The notes below the pieces were generated by a model. That model saw nothing but the letters and a program-made list of their open reading frames with translations. It ran no database searches and was not told the origin of the DNA. The translations under genes and the position numbers were made by a program. A stretch of DNA of 64,000 nucleotides, taken from contig NZ_MDGR01000007.1 in assembly GCF_002742335.1 (NCBI RefSeq), positions 2,174,501-2,238,500 on the forward strand. The letters run 5' to 3'. This stretch comes from Reichenbachiella sp. 5M10. Its GTDB lineage: Bacteria > Bacteroidota > Bacteroidia > Cytophagales > Cyclobacteriaceae. Shown piece by piece: positions 1 through 9,173 of the stretch (its first letter is position 1; each line of letters starts with the position of its first letter).

Positions 1-11
1 AAACTAACTTC

Positions 12-935
12 TTACTTCACTACAAAACTCCCTTCTCCCATTTTGTAGTCATCTGTATATACTTCTACCTTGTGCTCACCCAAGTCATACTCTGATCCCT
101 TGTCATACAGAAACGTAAGCGATTGTGTGTTTCTATCATAAAGAATTTCCTTTTTCACTGTAAAGAAGTTTTCACGTCCTTCAAATACAAACGTACCCGA
201 ACCAGTAGCCACATCAAATATCACTTTGCCATCGGGACCTGTAATCTTCAATAAGATATCCATTCCTTCAATTGGAGCTACTTTATTCTCCAAAACATCA
301 AACTCAATCTTGAGATGGCTGATATGTCTATTTTTGAAAACACCTTCTTTTTCCTTGTCATTGCTATTGACAGCTATGACCTTCATTCCTTCGATTTTAA
401 GCTGAGATGCAATTGCTACTTTTTGCTCAAGAGCACTACGATCTGTATTCAAATCACGCAAAGATTCGTTGAGCGCATTGGCTTCATCCTTCAACTCAGT
501 ATTCTCCTCAAGTAATTCCTGATTGAGTACCTTGAGTCGCTCGATCTCTTCATCTTGAGCCAACAATAGCTGTTTGTAGCCATCTACCTTTCCTTGTAGA
601 TCGTTTATTTGTCTGTATGCTCTTTTTCTAAATGCCTTCTTCTCTTCTTCCAGCTGATTCTTGATTTGCAACAATGTATCTATTTCTCCTCCCAGTTGCG
701 CAATCTTTAGAATTCTGCTGTCTAGTTCATTACTCATAGAGTCCAAGTCATTGTAGGCTAAGTCAAGTTGTTGTTGGGTGATTCCATTTTGACGTTCCAA
801 CTCTATTGATTCGACTAACTTGTATACAAAGCCAATAGCCAGTGCCAACATCAAGATACTCGCTAATACGATAACGATCCTCTTTCTGCTTTGTGCTTCT
901 TGCTTTTTCGGCTGTTGTTTCTGATTAATTTCCAT
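12..935 (-). CDS. Coiled-coil inner-membrane protein, function unknown
   Basis: About 307 aa. A basic N-terminus (residues 1-19) leads into one hydrophobic segment (about 20-40). A long Gln/Glu/Leu-rich region follows (about 45-180) with the look of a coiled coil. A C-terminal beta-rich domain (about 190-307) follows, ending near the left window edge. I chose the start at 935 (MEINQKQQ), because an upstream in-frame start would add a non-typical 17-residue leader before the basic N-terminus. Such proteins are often labelled SMC-like only because of the coiled coil, and I do not assign a function. The topology suggests a cytoplasmic N-tail and a periplasmic coiled coil plus C-domain. It is transcribed away from the next gene's 3' end, probably as its own unit. 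Confidence 0.75.
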   Translation of the reverse strand: MEINQKQQPKKQEAQSRKRIVIVLASILMLALAIGFVYKLVESIELERQNGITQQQLDLAYNDLDSMSNELDSRILKIAQLGGEIDTLLQIKNQLEEEKKAFRKRAYRQINDLQGKVDGYKQLLLAQDEEIERLKVLNQELLEENTELKDEANALNESLRDLNTDRSALEQKVAIASQLKIEGMKVIAVNSNDKEKEGVFKNRHISHLKIEFDVLENKVAPIEGMDILLKITGPDGKVIFDVATGSGTFVFEGRENFFTVKKEILYDRNTQSLTFLYDKGSEYDLGEHKVEVYTDDYKMGEGSFVVK

Positions 936-1034
936 ATTCTCTTTAATTCCAAATTGTAAAAATAGGCCAATATCATTCTTAATCAAGACCTAGATGACTT
1001 AAGAATAAAATACAAATCAAAGACCAGACCAAAG

Positions 1035-1826
1035 TCAAAAATCCAACACGTAAGATTTCTTAGAAAGCTCTCTCTTAAAGACTAGAATACCCATTTGGAA
1101 ATTCTCAATAACAATCCCCTGCCCAAATGCCCCAGAGATTTCTTCCCATGCTCGGCGCATACCTGAGGACCAATTGATATCATCGAAAATAACAACTCCC
1201 AATTGAGGATTGACAAGCCCCCTGAGCATACCCCAATACCTCATGGTCGCTTCATAGGTATGGTTGGCATCCAAGTAGATCAAATCAAAAGACTCTCCAC
1301 AATCCAACATATTTGGCAATACGTCATCAATATCTTGCTCCAACAAACGAACCTTAGTATCTACCCCCAAAAGAGAAAAATGTGTTTGGGCCTTCTGTGC
1401 TAACATAACATTTCGCTCGACAGTGACCACTGATTGAACTGTCTGAGCCTCTGCCAACACCGATACATTGAGTCCCAAAGAAGTCCCCAACTCCAAGACA
1501 GACTTGGCTTCAATGTGTTCCAGCATACGCTTGATCATCCAAGAGTACCGCATAGGAGTTGTCCCATACTTAGCAATCTGACCTATTGTTTGCGAAGCGC
1601 CTAGAGATGTCCCTGCTCCCGCAGTACTATCTACCAAATTGGTATCCTTAGTCAGCTCAACCCACAAGCACAACGCAGGATGTGTATCATCCATTTTGGA
1701 GGCAGGTTTGAGCACCGTACAATACAAGGAAAAAACAAAGGGGGGTTGCAACGAATGTTCGTCCATTTTCGTCAACCAATAGATAAAAAACCGCTTGATA
1801 CGAAAAAGCGCTACGTTGATTTCCAA
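1035..1826 (-). CDS. Class I SAM-dependent methyltransferase (O-methyltransferase-like)
   Basis: 263 aa. The Rossmann methyltransferase motif I is clear (VLELGTSLGLNVSVLA, about residues 110-125). It is followed by an acidic motif II region (VTVERN) and the motif FDLIYLDANHTYEA, typical of the Methyltransf_24/caffeoyl-CoA O-methyltransferase-like group. The substrate cannot be told from sequence. The first 40 residues are hydrophobic/basic and may not all be translated; later Met codons are alternatives. It lies 21 bp downstream of apaG on the same strand and is probably co-transcribed with it. Confidence 0.85.
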   Translation of the reverse strand: MEINVALFRIKRFFIYWLTKMDEHSLQPPFVFSLYCTVLKPASKMDDTHPALCLWVELTKDTNLVDSTAGAGTSLGASQTIGQIAKYGTTPMRYSWMIKRMLEHIEAKSVLELGTSLGLNVSVLAEAQTVQSVVTVERNVMLAQKAQTHFSLLGVDTKVRLLEQDIDDVLPNMLDCGESFDLIYLDANHTYEATMRYWGMLRGLVNPQLGVVIFDDINWSSGMRRAWEEISGAFGQGIVIENFQMGILVFKRELSKKSYVLDF

Positions 1827-1847
1827 TACGTAAATACTGAGAGGTGA

Positions 1848-2234
1848 CTAATTGTTTCGTTCGGGTACGACCATGACAAATTCAGGGATCAAAACTTCAA
1901 TCATCTTGCCATCAATGATACGTTCCATAAGGTAAGTGCCATACATCTTACCAATACCACTTCTTAGGTTACAACCAGATACATACACATGCTCCTCTCC
2001 CGGCTCAATAGTAGGTTGTTGCCCTACTACTCCTTCACCCTCTACCTCACGATCCGAATACGCTGCATCCTTAATGTACCAGTGTCTACGTTTCAACTGA
2101 ATGGTATTCTCACTTTCATTGGTGATGATGACTTTGTAGGTAAAGACATAATGAAATTGTCTCGGGCTAGAATACTTGGGTTGATATTCTGTCTCGACAC
2201 TCACTTTTATTCCTTTTGTCTTTTGAGTAACCAT
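1848..2234 (-). CDS. apaG: ApaG domain protein
   Basis: About 128 aa. This is a complete ApaG/DUF525 immunoglobulin-like domain, recognisable by the core IQLKRRHWYIKDA, the Gly-rich VVGQQP(T)I.PGE segment and the SGC.LRSG..GMYGTY-like stretch near residues 85-105. ApaG is a small beta-sandwich protein once linked to Co2+/Mg2+ resistance; its biochemical role is unclear. I prefer the Met at 2234 (MVTQKTKG), which fits the usual family N-terminus. An in-frame ATG at 2261 would add nine residues. It is divergent from ung, with a short shared promoter region at 2235-2313. Confidence 0.9.
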   Translation of the reverse strand: MVTQKTKGIKVSVETEYQPKYSSPRQFHYVFTYKVIITNESENTIQLKRRHWYIKDAAYSDREVEGEGVVGQQPTIEPGEEHVYVSGCNLRSGIGKMYGTYLMERIIDGKMIEVLIPEFVMVVPERNN

Positions 2235-2313
2235 CATTGGATCGTCATCGGGTAATTGCATTGCCTAATTCTTGAGAATACAAGTAAATCAATTTATTTT
2301 ACATACAAAAAAA

Positions 2314-2976
2314 ATGGATGTAAAAATTCACGAAAGCTGGAAAAACAAGCTTTACAAAGAATTTCAAAAGCCTTACTTTCAATCACTTACCTCATTCATC
2401 AAGACAGAGTATGCTCATTACAAAATTTACCCAAGAGGTACAGAAATCTTTCATGCCTTCGATTGCTCTCCTTTTGACAGCACGCGTGTAGTCATCATCG
2501 GACAAGATCCCTACCATGGTGAGGGACAAGCACATGGTCTCTGTTTTTCAGTCAACGAAGGGGTCAAACCTCCTCCTTCTCTTCAAAACATCTTCAAAGA
2601 GATCAAAGAAGATTTAGGACATCCAATCCCTTCATCTGGCAACCTTGATCGATGGGCCGAGCAAGGCGTATTGCTGCTCAACGCTACTTTGACCGTACGT
2701 GCCCAAACACCAGGATCACATCAAAACAAAGGGTGGGAAGAATTTACAGACGCAGTAATCTCTCAATTGTCTGACCAAAAAGAGCATCTGGTATTTTTAC
2801 TATGGGGAGCGTATGCGCAAAAAAAAGGCCGTATCATTGATTCTAAAAAGCATTTGATTTTGGAATCTGCACACCCCTCACCTTTTGCGGCCTATCGAGG
2901 TTTCTTTGGCAACAAACACTTCAGCAAAACCAATATATACCTCAAAGAAAAAGGCTTACCAGAAATCATCTGGTAA
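2314..2976 (+). CDS. ung: Uracil-DNA glycosylase
   Basis: 220 aa from the ATG at 2314 (MDVKIHESW); an in-frame ATG at 2272 would add 14 atypical residues. It is a family 1 UDG that removes uracil from DNA in base excision repair. The catalytic water-activating motif GQDPYH is at about residues 63-68, and the minor-groove-intercalation loop HPSPFAAYRGFFG is near the C-terminus. The length is normal. The stop codon lies inside the 3' arm of the downstream terminator hairpin. Confidence 0.97.
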   Translation: MDVKIHESWKNKLYKEFQKPYFQSLTSFIKTEYAHYKIYPRGTEIFHAFDCSPFDSTRVVIIGQDPYHGEGQAHGLCFSVNEGVKPPPSLQNIFKEIKEDLGHPIPSSGNLDRWAEQGVLLLNATLTVRAQTPGSHQNKGWEEFTDAVISQLSDQKEHLVFLLWGAYAQKKGRIIDSKKHLILESAHPSPFAAYRGFFGNKHFSKTNIYLKEKGLPEIIW

Positions 2977-2981
2977 GCCTT
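2951..2981. terminator. Bidirectional terminator between convergent ung and lepB
   Basis: A perfect 12-bp stem pairs AAGGCTTACCAG (2951-2962) with its complement at 2970-2981, with a 7-nt loop. The ung stop codon (2974-2976) is in the 3' arm, so the last ung codons are constrained to form the stem. It sits between two convergent genes and can serve both, though the T-runs on either side are short. Confidence 0.75.
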
Positions 2982-3004
2982 CCCATTTTGTAACAATGAT
3001 TGGA

Positions 3005-4096
3005 TCAGTTGATCCCACTGAACAGCCTAGACCATCGAATCTTGCCCAGTAAATCTGCATTGGGATCAATGGACATCCAAATAAAAGACGCTTCACCCAC
3101 GATATGATCTTCAGGCACAAACCCCCAATACCTTGAGTCCTCAGAGTTGTGACGGTTATCCCCCATCATAAAATAATAATTTTGCTGAAAGGTGTATTCG
3201 GTAGCTACTTTACCATCAATAATCAATTTATTCTCTTGTACTTTGACATCCTCCAACCCTTCGTAATCTCGAATCGTCGAACCATAGGTAGCTACCATAT
3301 CTTCGTCCAGCTGGATCGTCATCCCCTCTGCGGGAATCACCAATGGCCCGTAGTAGTCTACATTCCAAGGAAAACGAGAAGCGTCTGGAAAAATCCTAGG
3401 CTCTACGTCACTCTCTTGATGTCTGACTGGTATCACTCGCTTGACAAATGGCAGAGATTCGAATTTCTGTGCATCCTGTGGTCTTGCCTGTATGTAACAG
3501 CCACCATCGTAAGGTCTCACATCCCAAACCCCATTCTGCTCGAACACACGCTGATTGATCGTCTTGTCTGAGGCTATGAAATACAAAAACTGCATATCGG
3601 CGGGATTTTCGCCCTTCTCTCCATTGATGTAGACTTGTGTATCCTTGATCTCCAACGTATCTCCACCTACAGCGACACATCGTTTGATGTAGTGTGTTTT
3701 GAGATCTGTCGGATGCTCAAACTCTGGCGGATAGTTGAAAACTACTACGTCGTTTCGCTCGACATCACCCAAGCCAGGAAGCCTAAACTGTGGCAACTGA
3801 ATCGCATCAGAGTAAGATGATAAATCACTCAAAGGCCCCCATAATTTTGCGTGCGTCAATGGCACTTGAAGAGGTGTTTTTGGTGTTCTTGGTCCATAGT
3901 TGATTTTGCTCACAAAGAGAAAATCACCTACTAGCAGTGTATTTTCCATCGAAGGAGTAGGAATCGTGTATGCTTCCATGAAAGCCCAACGAATCAAAGT
4001 TGCCGCGATCACAGCAAACACAATCGCATCCACCCACTCTCGAACCGCCCCCTTTTTCTTCTTTTCTTTTTTCTTAAAAATATTGAATATACTCAT
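3005..4096 (-). CDS. lepB: Signal peptidase I
   Basis: 363 aa. This is a type I leader peptidase, which cleaves signal peptides from secreted proteins at the inner membrane. A Lys-rich tail (residues 8-16) precedes one membrane segment (about 22-40). The catalytic serine is in PTPSM (Ser49), the general-base lysine is in HYIKR (Lys138), and the family box GDNR....SRYWG is near residue 315. The region between Lys138 and GDNR is expanded, as is usual in Bacteroidota. It is the last gene of parA-parB-DUF5683-dapB-lepB, 17 bp after dapB. Confidence 0.97.
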   Translation of the reverse strand: MSIFNIFKKKEKKKKGAVREWVDAIVFAVIAATLIRWAFMEAYTIPTPSMENTLLVGDFLFVSKINYGPRTPKTPLQVPLTHAKLWGPLSDLSSYSDAIQLPQFRLPGLGDVERNDVVVFNYPPEFEHPTDLKTHYIKRCVAVGGDTLEIKDTQVYINGEKGENPADMQFLYFIASDKTINQRVFEQNGVWDVRPYDGGCYIQARPQDAQKFESLPFVKRVIPVRHQESDVEPRIFPDASRFPWNVDYYGPLVIPAEGMTIQLDEDMVATYGSTIRDYEGLEDVKVQENKLIIDGKVATEYTFQQNYYFMMGDNRHNSEDSRYWGFVPEDHIVGEASFIWMSIDPNADLLGKIRWSRLFSGIN

Positions 4097-4113
4097 ACTG
4101 ATCGTTTCAAATA

Positions 4114-4827
4114 TTAAAGTTGTAGCAAGTCATCCATAGAAAAAACGCCAGATTTACCCACCAGCCACTCTGAAGCGACCACCGCACCGAGGGCAAAACC
4201 CTTGCGGCTATGTGCTACGTGACTGATCTTGATCGTATCTACTTCTGAATCATATTGCACATCATGTGTACCTGGCACATTCTCGATTCGTTCGGAGACT
4301 ATCCCCAATTCATCCGCTGCCTGTGTTTTCTCATTGACCCAATTCTTTTTCTCTTCCAAGTGCTTCATCATGCCTTCGGCCAAAGTAATGGCCGTACCAC
4401 TCGGTGCATCTAATTTTTGGGTATGGTGTATTTCCACCATCGATGAATCATACCCTTTACCATTCATCATCTTGGCCAAAAACTCATTGAGTTTGAAAAA
4501 CACATTGACCCCCAAACTGTAGTTGGATGCGTAGAAAAAACCTACTTGATTCTCAATGGCTATTGCAGAGACCTCTTCAAACTTGTCCAACCAACCCGTG
4601 CTACCGGATACTACAGGAACTCCATTTTGCAGACAAGTTTTGATGTTGTAAAAAGCAGATTCGGGTGCAGTAAATTCAATTACGACATCCGTGTTATCTG
4701 GTGCGATCTCGTTGAGTTCGGCAGGGTTATCTACCGTAATGATTTTAGACACTTGATGTCCTCTTTCTATCAAAATCTTTTCGATGGCTTGGCCCATTTT
4801 GCCATAACCTACTAGTCCTACCTTCAT
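4114..4827 (-). CDS. dapB: 4-hydroxy-tetrahydrodipicolinate reductase
   Basis: 237 aa. DapB reduces 4-hydroxy-tetrahydrodipicolinate to tetrahydrodipicolinate in the diaminopimelate/lysine pathway. The N-terminal dinucleotide-binding loop is GYGKMGQ (residues 7-13). The substrate-binding and catalytic box HHTQKLDAPSGTA is at about 137-149. The following enzyme, DapD, is encoded at 23.6-24.4 kb in the same window. It starts 1 bp after the upstream DUF5683 gene, so translation is likely coupled. Confidence 0.96.
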   Translation of the reverse strand: MKVGLVGYGKMGQAIEKILIERGHQVSKIITVDNPAELNEIAPDNTDVVIEFTAPESAFYNIKTCLQNGVPVVSGSTGWLDKFEEVSAIAIENQVGFFYASNYSLGVNVFFKLNEFLAKMMNGKGYDSSMVEIHHTQKLDAPSGTAITLAEGMMKHLEEKKNWVNEKTQAADELGIVSERIENVPGTHDVQYDSEVDTIKISHVAHSRKGFALGAVVASEWLVGKSGVFSMDDLLQL

Positions 4828-4828
4828 G

Positions 4829-5422
4829 TTATTTGCTCAAATTAAATACCACGGACATCCCTACGTTTCGTACTGTATATTCTGTCTGTGGCTTGTACGA
4901 TGGCATGATTGCCAGCTCATCGTTGATATCAAATTCTATTAGGTGCGCTGCAACGTGTGCATCCACTATCGTGAGTAGATAATACACCGCTCCGATGATA
5001 ATCATAAAATCACGATTGCGCTGAAACTGCTCTGCCTTACGCTGAAGCGAATAGGCATTGAATCTAGGAAAAGGATTCACTGTACTCTCATCGTCATCTG
5101 TCTCGGCAATCCAAGCATTTCTAAACGCAGTATAATAATCTTGGTTGTATTGGACAAGGTAACCGATCAGAATCGCCCCTCCATAGACAATGGGAAGCTT
5201 CCAATACTGTTTGTTGTACATCTGACCCAAACCTGGAAATACCGCGGAGTACAAAGCAGCTTTATTAGGGTCCAATTTGGACTTGCTACGGAATGACTCT
5301 ATTCCTGGAGACTCTATGAACAAAGAGTCCTCATGAATGATATCCTCCTGCGCATACACAGAGTGTACAAACAGGACAAGTAGGATAGAGTAAACCGATT
5401 TTCTAATCAAGGTATCAAGCAT
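4829..5422 (-). CDS. DUF5683 family membrane protein
   Basis: 197 aa. It has an N-terminal signal-like hydrophobic stretch (residues 8-24), then the family motif AALYSAVFPGLGQMYNKQYWKLPIVYGG (about 55-82) with a membrane helix, and a second helix near 140-160 (MIIIGAVYYLLTIVDA). DUF5683 members are found almost only in Bacteroidota, commonly beside parAB, dapB and lepB as here. The role is unknown. Its start overlaps the parB stop by 8 bp, so it belongs to the operon. Confidence 0.9.
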   Translation of the reverse strand: MLDTLIRKSVYSILLVLFVHSVYAQEDIIHEDSLFIESPGIESFRSKSKLDPNKAALYSAVFPGLGQMYNKQYWKLPIVYGGAILIGYLVQYNQDYYTAFRNAWIAETDDDESTVNPFPRFNAYSLQRKAEQFQRNRDFMIIIGAVYYLLTIVDAHVAAHLIEFDINDELAIMPSYKPQTEYTVRNVGMSVVFNLSK

Positions 5423-6335
5423 CGATAATTTCCAAAATTCTATTGAGCTCCGTCACCGAAGAAAATGGAATTTTGATTTCTCCTTTATTTTGGTCATTCG
5501 CGGCGATTTTGATTCTCGTCCCGAAATGCGAAGATAGCTTATCTTGTACTTTTACTATTTCTTTATTCTCCTCTTTATTGGGAGTTTTTTCCTCTTGGGC
5601 GTCAGGAAAAGACGCTTGCTTGACCAATGCCTCAACTTTCCGCACAGATAAATCTTCGCTGAGAATCTTTTTGAGTAGATCCAACTGAAAGGAAGTATCC
5701 TCAATATTGATCAATGCACGAGCATGTCCCATCGATATTTTACCATCACGCACAGCCGCCTGAATATCTGGCGGCAACTTCAGTAACCTAAGATAGTTAT
5801 TGACTGTAGAGCGCTTTTTTCCAACTCGATCGCCCAATTGCTCCTGCTTGAGATCACACTCGCTCAATAACCTTTGATAACTCAGTGCAACTTCCATCGC
5901 ATTGAGGTCTTGACGCTGGATATTTTCGATCAAGGCCATCTCCAGCATCTGCTGATCATCCGCTGTACGGATATATGCCGGCACCTTCTTGAGCCCAGCC
6001 AATTTACTCGCTTGGAACCTCCGTTCTCCAGAGATCAACTGAAACGAGTTGTTGTTCAATTTTCTAAGTGTGATGGGCTGTATAATACCCTGTACTTTGA
6101 TCGAGTCGGAAAGTTCCTGAAGAGCCTCCTGATCAAAGTCCGTACGAGGCTGAAACGGATTCACCTCGATCTGGTCCAACTGCACTTCTGAGATACTACC
6201 TACAGCAGCACTCCTCTCTCTGAGAGGTTTTCTCACAGATTTATCCACCGCTGATCCCGTATCTTCAGAATCATTGAGCAGCGCACCTAAACCTCTCCCT
6301 AATGCATTTCGTTTTGTTGGATTTTTCCCAGCCAT
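5415..6335 (-). CDS. parB: ParB/Spo0J chromosome partition protein
   Basis: 306 aa. The ParB N-terminal CTPase/nuclease-like domain (about residues 48-140) contains NPFQPR and the GERRFQASKLAG box. A helix-turn-helix for parS binding follows (about 145-215: VALSYQRLLSEC...VGKKRSTVNNYLRLLKLP) and then a charged linker and a short C-terminal dimerisation domain. It binds parS near the origin and works with ParA in origin segregation. No full-consensus parS was found in this window. Confidence 0.97.
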   Translation of the reverse strand: MAGKNPTKRNALGRGLGALLNDSEDTGSAVDKSVRKPLRERSAAVGSISEVQLDQIEVNPFQPRTDFDQEALQELSDSIKVQGIIQPITLRKLNNNSFQLISGERRFQASKLAGLKKVPAYIRTADDQQMLEMALIENIQRQDLNAMEVALSYQRLLSECDLKQEQLGDRVGKKRSTVNNYLRLLKLPPDIQAAVRDGKISMGHARALINIEDTSFQLDLLKKILSEDLSVRKVEALVKQASFPDAQEEKTPNKEENKEIVKVQDKLSSHFGTRIKIAANDQNKGEIKIPFSSVTELNRILEIIDA

Positions 6336-6357
6336 CTACGTATCCTATTCTATGTGA

Positions 6358-7143
6358 TTAATCTACCTCTTCTACTACCAACTGATTCTTGGCTACTATC
6401 TCATGTGCCAGATTCAAATAGCTAATTGCTCCTTTACTCTCCGCATCGTGTGCGATCGCTGGCAAACCAAAGCTAGGCGACTCACTCAATTTGATATTTC
6501 TTGGGATCAAGGTATCAAAGACCATGGACTTGAAGTGTGTAGTGACTTCTTCGACCACTTGATTGGATAACCTCAACCTCATGTCGTACATCGTCAACAA
6601 AATCCCCTCAATTTCCAACTCTGGATTGAGTCGAGACTGAATAATCTTGATGGTGTTCAATAATTTACCTAAACCTTCCAATGCAAAATACTCACACTGT
6701 ACAGGAATAATAACAGAATCAGAAGCAGTCAAGGCATTGATTGTGATCAAACCCAAAGACGGGGAACAATCGATGATGATGAAATCATAATCATCCTTGA
6801 TCGGCTCAAGGGCTTGCTTCATCCGTTGTTCTCTTTCTTCGTAATCCACCAACTCAACCTCTGCTCCTACCAAGTTGATATGAGAAGGCAACAAGTCCAG
6901 ATAGTCAAGATCAGATTGCACAATGCAATCATAAGGATCTACCCCATCTACCATACACTCATAAATACCTGCAGTGATTTGTTTGGGATCCTCTCCTATA
7001 CCAGAAGTAGCGTTGGCTTGTGGATCTGCATCCACTATCAATGTTTTAAATTCCAGTGCAGCCAAACTAGCTGCCAAATTGATGGAAGACGTGGTTTTGC
7101 CTACTCCTCCTTTTTGATTTGCAATTGATATGATCTTGCCCAT
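6358..7143 (-). CDS. parA: ParA/Soj chromosome partition ATPase
   Basis: 261 aa. It is a deviant-Walker P-loop ATPase with [18 protein letters not shown] (residues 6-23), including the signature lysine, and Walker A'/B elements DADPQANAT and [10 protein letters not shown]. It is of normal chromosomal Soj length with no N-terminal HTH, so it is a chromosomal and not a plasmid type Ia protein. It is the first gene of parA-parB-DUF5683-dapB-lepB. Confidence 0.97.
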   Translation of the reverse strand: MGKIISIANQKGGVGKTTSSINLAASLAALEFKTLIVDADPQANATSGIGEDPKQITAGIYECMVDGVDPYDCIVQSDLDYLDLLPSHINLVGAEVELVDYEEREQRMKQALEPIKDDYDFIIIDCSPSLGLITINALTASDSVIIPVQCEYFALEGLGKLLNTIKIIQSRLNPELEIEGILLTMYDMRLRLSNQVVEEVTTHFKSMVFDTLIPRNIKLSESPSFGLPAIAHDAESKGAISYLNLAHEIVAKNQLVVEEVD

Positions 7144-7204
7144 AAAGCTTGGTTTCTGTTTATTTAACTATCCTAGTCAGCATTTAGCATACTACTGAAC
7201 GTGG

Positions 7205-7212
7205 CAAATATA
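7205..7212 (-). promoter_or_regulatory. Candidate -7 box of the parA operon
   Basis: On the minus strand the sequence reads TATATTTG, a perfect match to the Bacteroidota -7 box TAnnTTTG, about 60 bp upstream of the parA start. No clear -33 TTG lies 19-21 bp further upstream, so the call is tentative. Confidence 0.45.
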
Positions 7213-7292
7213 TGTCTCGTTTTCACATTAATGATAAATGACCTAAGAAATTTGTCCACATTAAAATGTTGATAAATCCTACTCAAACAAAA

Positions 7293-7316
7293 AGCCCTGA
7301 CACGATAGTCAGGGCT
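7293..7316 (-). terminator. Rho-independent terminator after yidC
   Basis: A 9-bp perfect stem pairs AGCCCTGAC (7293-7301) with GTCAGGGCT (7308-7316), with a 6-nt loop. On the minus strand it is followed by TTTTGTTTG, just after the yidC stop. Confidence 0.85.
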
Positions 7317-7325
7317 CTATTTTTA

Positions 7326-9149
7326 TCACTTCTTTTTCTTCTTATCCTTTCGAGCTCCTTCGCTTGCCTTCATAGCCTCATCCAATTTTTGTTGGAATTT
7401 TGATTTTTTCTTGTTGGCATTCTTCTTGCGATTTTCCTCCATGACCGTTTTGATCTTGTCTTCATCGACAAGTTTTCTAAACAATGCCGTCTGACCAAAC
7501 GAAACCATGTTGGACACGAAGTAGTAGAATGTCAAACCTGCTGAGTAGCCGTTCAGGATAAACAAGAACATGATCGGCATCATGTATTGCATACTCTTCA
7601 TTGGCCCTTGCATCTGCGTATTCATTTGACTATTGGTCCATGTCACTGCCAGAGTAGATACAGTCATCAGCAGCGTAAACAAACTCACATGATCTCCATA
7701 AAACGGGATCGTAAATGGCAAATCCAATACACTGTCATAAGTAGACAAATCATGTGCCCATAAAAACGACTCCTGTCTCAACTCGATCGAGTTCGGGAAG
7801 AAATTGAACATAGCCAACAAAAATGGGAACTGTAGCAACATAGGGATACAACCACTGAGCGGATTGACTCCAGCCTTCTGGTAGAGCGCCATCGTATCTT
7901 GCTGTGTCTTCTGCTGATCTCCACCATTCTTCTCTTTGATCACATCCATCTCTGGTTTCAAGACTTTCATCTTGGCCATAGACATATGTGATTTATATGT
8001 CAGCGGTGCTAGAATCAAACGAATGATAAACACCAAAAGAATGATAATCACTCCATAATTGGAAATGTACTGCTCCAAAAAGTTAAAGACTGGGATGATC
8101 AACCATTTATTGACGAATCGAAAAAGCTTCCAACCCAAATCTACGTTTTCTTCAAATCCTTCTGTCACCTTCTTGGTGATCTTGTAGTCATTAGGACCAA
8201 AGTAGAAGGTAAATTTCCCCTTGCCTGTCTTCAGGTCTCCAACAGGTAGCACCACATTGGCAGCACCATGTTTGACAACAGTCGTATCTGACTCGTCTGC
8301 ATAGGTAGTAAATGCCGCAGAAGACATCTGATGATCTGCAACCAACCCTGCTGCAAAGAACTTCTGTTTGAAGGTAAACCACTTGACCGGTGCAGTGAGC
8401 GTTTCAGTCTCATTGTCGTTGCCCGAACCGATATTATCCACTGACTCTCCATTCAACTTGTAGTAAATGGTCGTTTTTTGTCTAGAGTCCTTCAAAGTCT
8501 CCTCGACCCTCTTCATGTCGTTGATCCATGAAAATTGTACGTCTTGGTTGTCCACAATACCATCCAAGCCTACGAAGTTCACTTCATACTTGAGCTGAAA
8601 TCCTGACTTGGGCAATGAATACCTCTGTTCCAAATATCTCGTCTCATCAAAGGCCATGACAAAACTCAAGACGGTCGTATCATTCTCCATCGTCTGAGTC
8701 GCACTATAGTAGAGCTCAGACACATTGACTGCCTTGTAGTTACTCATCAAGACCATGTCAATTTTGCTACTTTTCTCATCCAACAAGATTAGTTTTTGCT
8801 TGTCGTAGGTTTTGTAGCCTTTCAGTTCGACTTTTTTGACACTTGCTCCAAGATTCGAAAGTTCAATTTTGACGTCTTTGTTTTCCAAGACTATGTCCTC
8901 TTGTATACCATTGGCAAAGCCAGAGAACAAACCGTATCGTTCCTTCTGCATGACGGTCGCCAAAGAATCCTGTCCCTCTACTGGGTCCAATACTTGTGGA
9001 ACAGATGTAGTAGATCCAGCTGATGCAGTAGTCAATGGTGCTTCGGTCGTCTCCTCTACTACGGGAGGTACCTCTGGGGTAAAATATGTAAAATAGACAG
9101 TCATGAGCGCGAGCATCACGACGATCCCTATGATTTGATTCCTATCCAT
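7326..9149 (-). CDS. yidC: Membrane protein insertase YidC
   Basis: 607 aa. It is a long Gram-negative-type YidC/Oxa1 insertase. An N-terminal membrane segment (residues 5-22) is followed by a large periplasmic beta domain (about 60-350). The conserved five-helix core follows (about 355-560), including IRLILAPLTYKSHMSMAKMK with the conserved Arg, and GCIPMLLQFPFLLAMFNF. The Lys-rich C-tail (about 575-607) probably binds the ribosome. It folds and inserts inner-membrane proteins alone or with Sec. It follows pyrG by 24 bp, a common Bacteroidota pairing. Confidence 0.97.
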   Translation of the reverse strand: MDRNQIIGIVVMLALMTVYFTYFTPEVPPVVEETTEAPLTTASAGSTTSVPQVLDPVEGQDSLATVMQKERYGLFSGFANGIQEDIVLENKDVKIELSNLGASVKKVELKGYKTYDKQKLILLDEKSSKIDMVLMSNYKAVNVSELYYSATQTMENDTTVLSFVMAFDETRYLEQRYSLPKSGFQLKYEVNFVGLDGIVDNQDVQFSWINDMKRVEETLKDSRQKTTIYYKLNGESVDNIGSGNDNETETLTAPVKWFTFKQKFFAAGLVADHQMSSAAFTTYADESDTTVVKHGAANVVLPVGDLKTGKGKFTFYFGPNDYKITKKVTEGFEENVDLGWKLFRFVNKWLIIPVFNFLEQYISNYGVIIILLVFIIRLILAPLTYKSHMSMAKMKVLKPEMDVIKEKNGGDQQKTQQDTMALYQKAGVNPLSGCIPMLLQFPFLLAMFNFFPNSIELRQESFLWAHDLSTYDSVLDLPFTIPFYGDHVSLFTLLMTVSTLAVTWTNSQMNTQMQGPMKSMQYMMPIMFLFILNGYSAGLTFYYFVSNMVSFGQTALFRKLVDEDKIKTVMEENRKKNANKKKSKFQQKLDEAMKASEGARKDKKKKK

Positions 9150-9173
9150 TTATAATCTCTAATTATCTGATGT

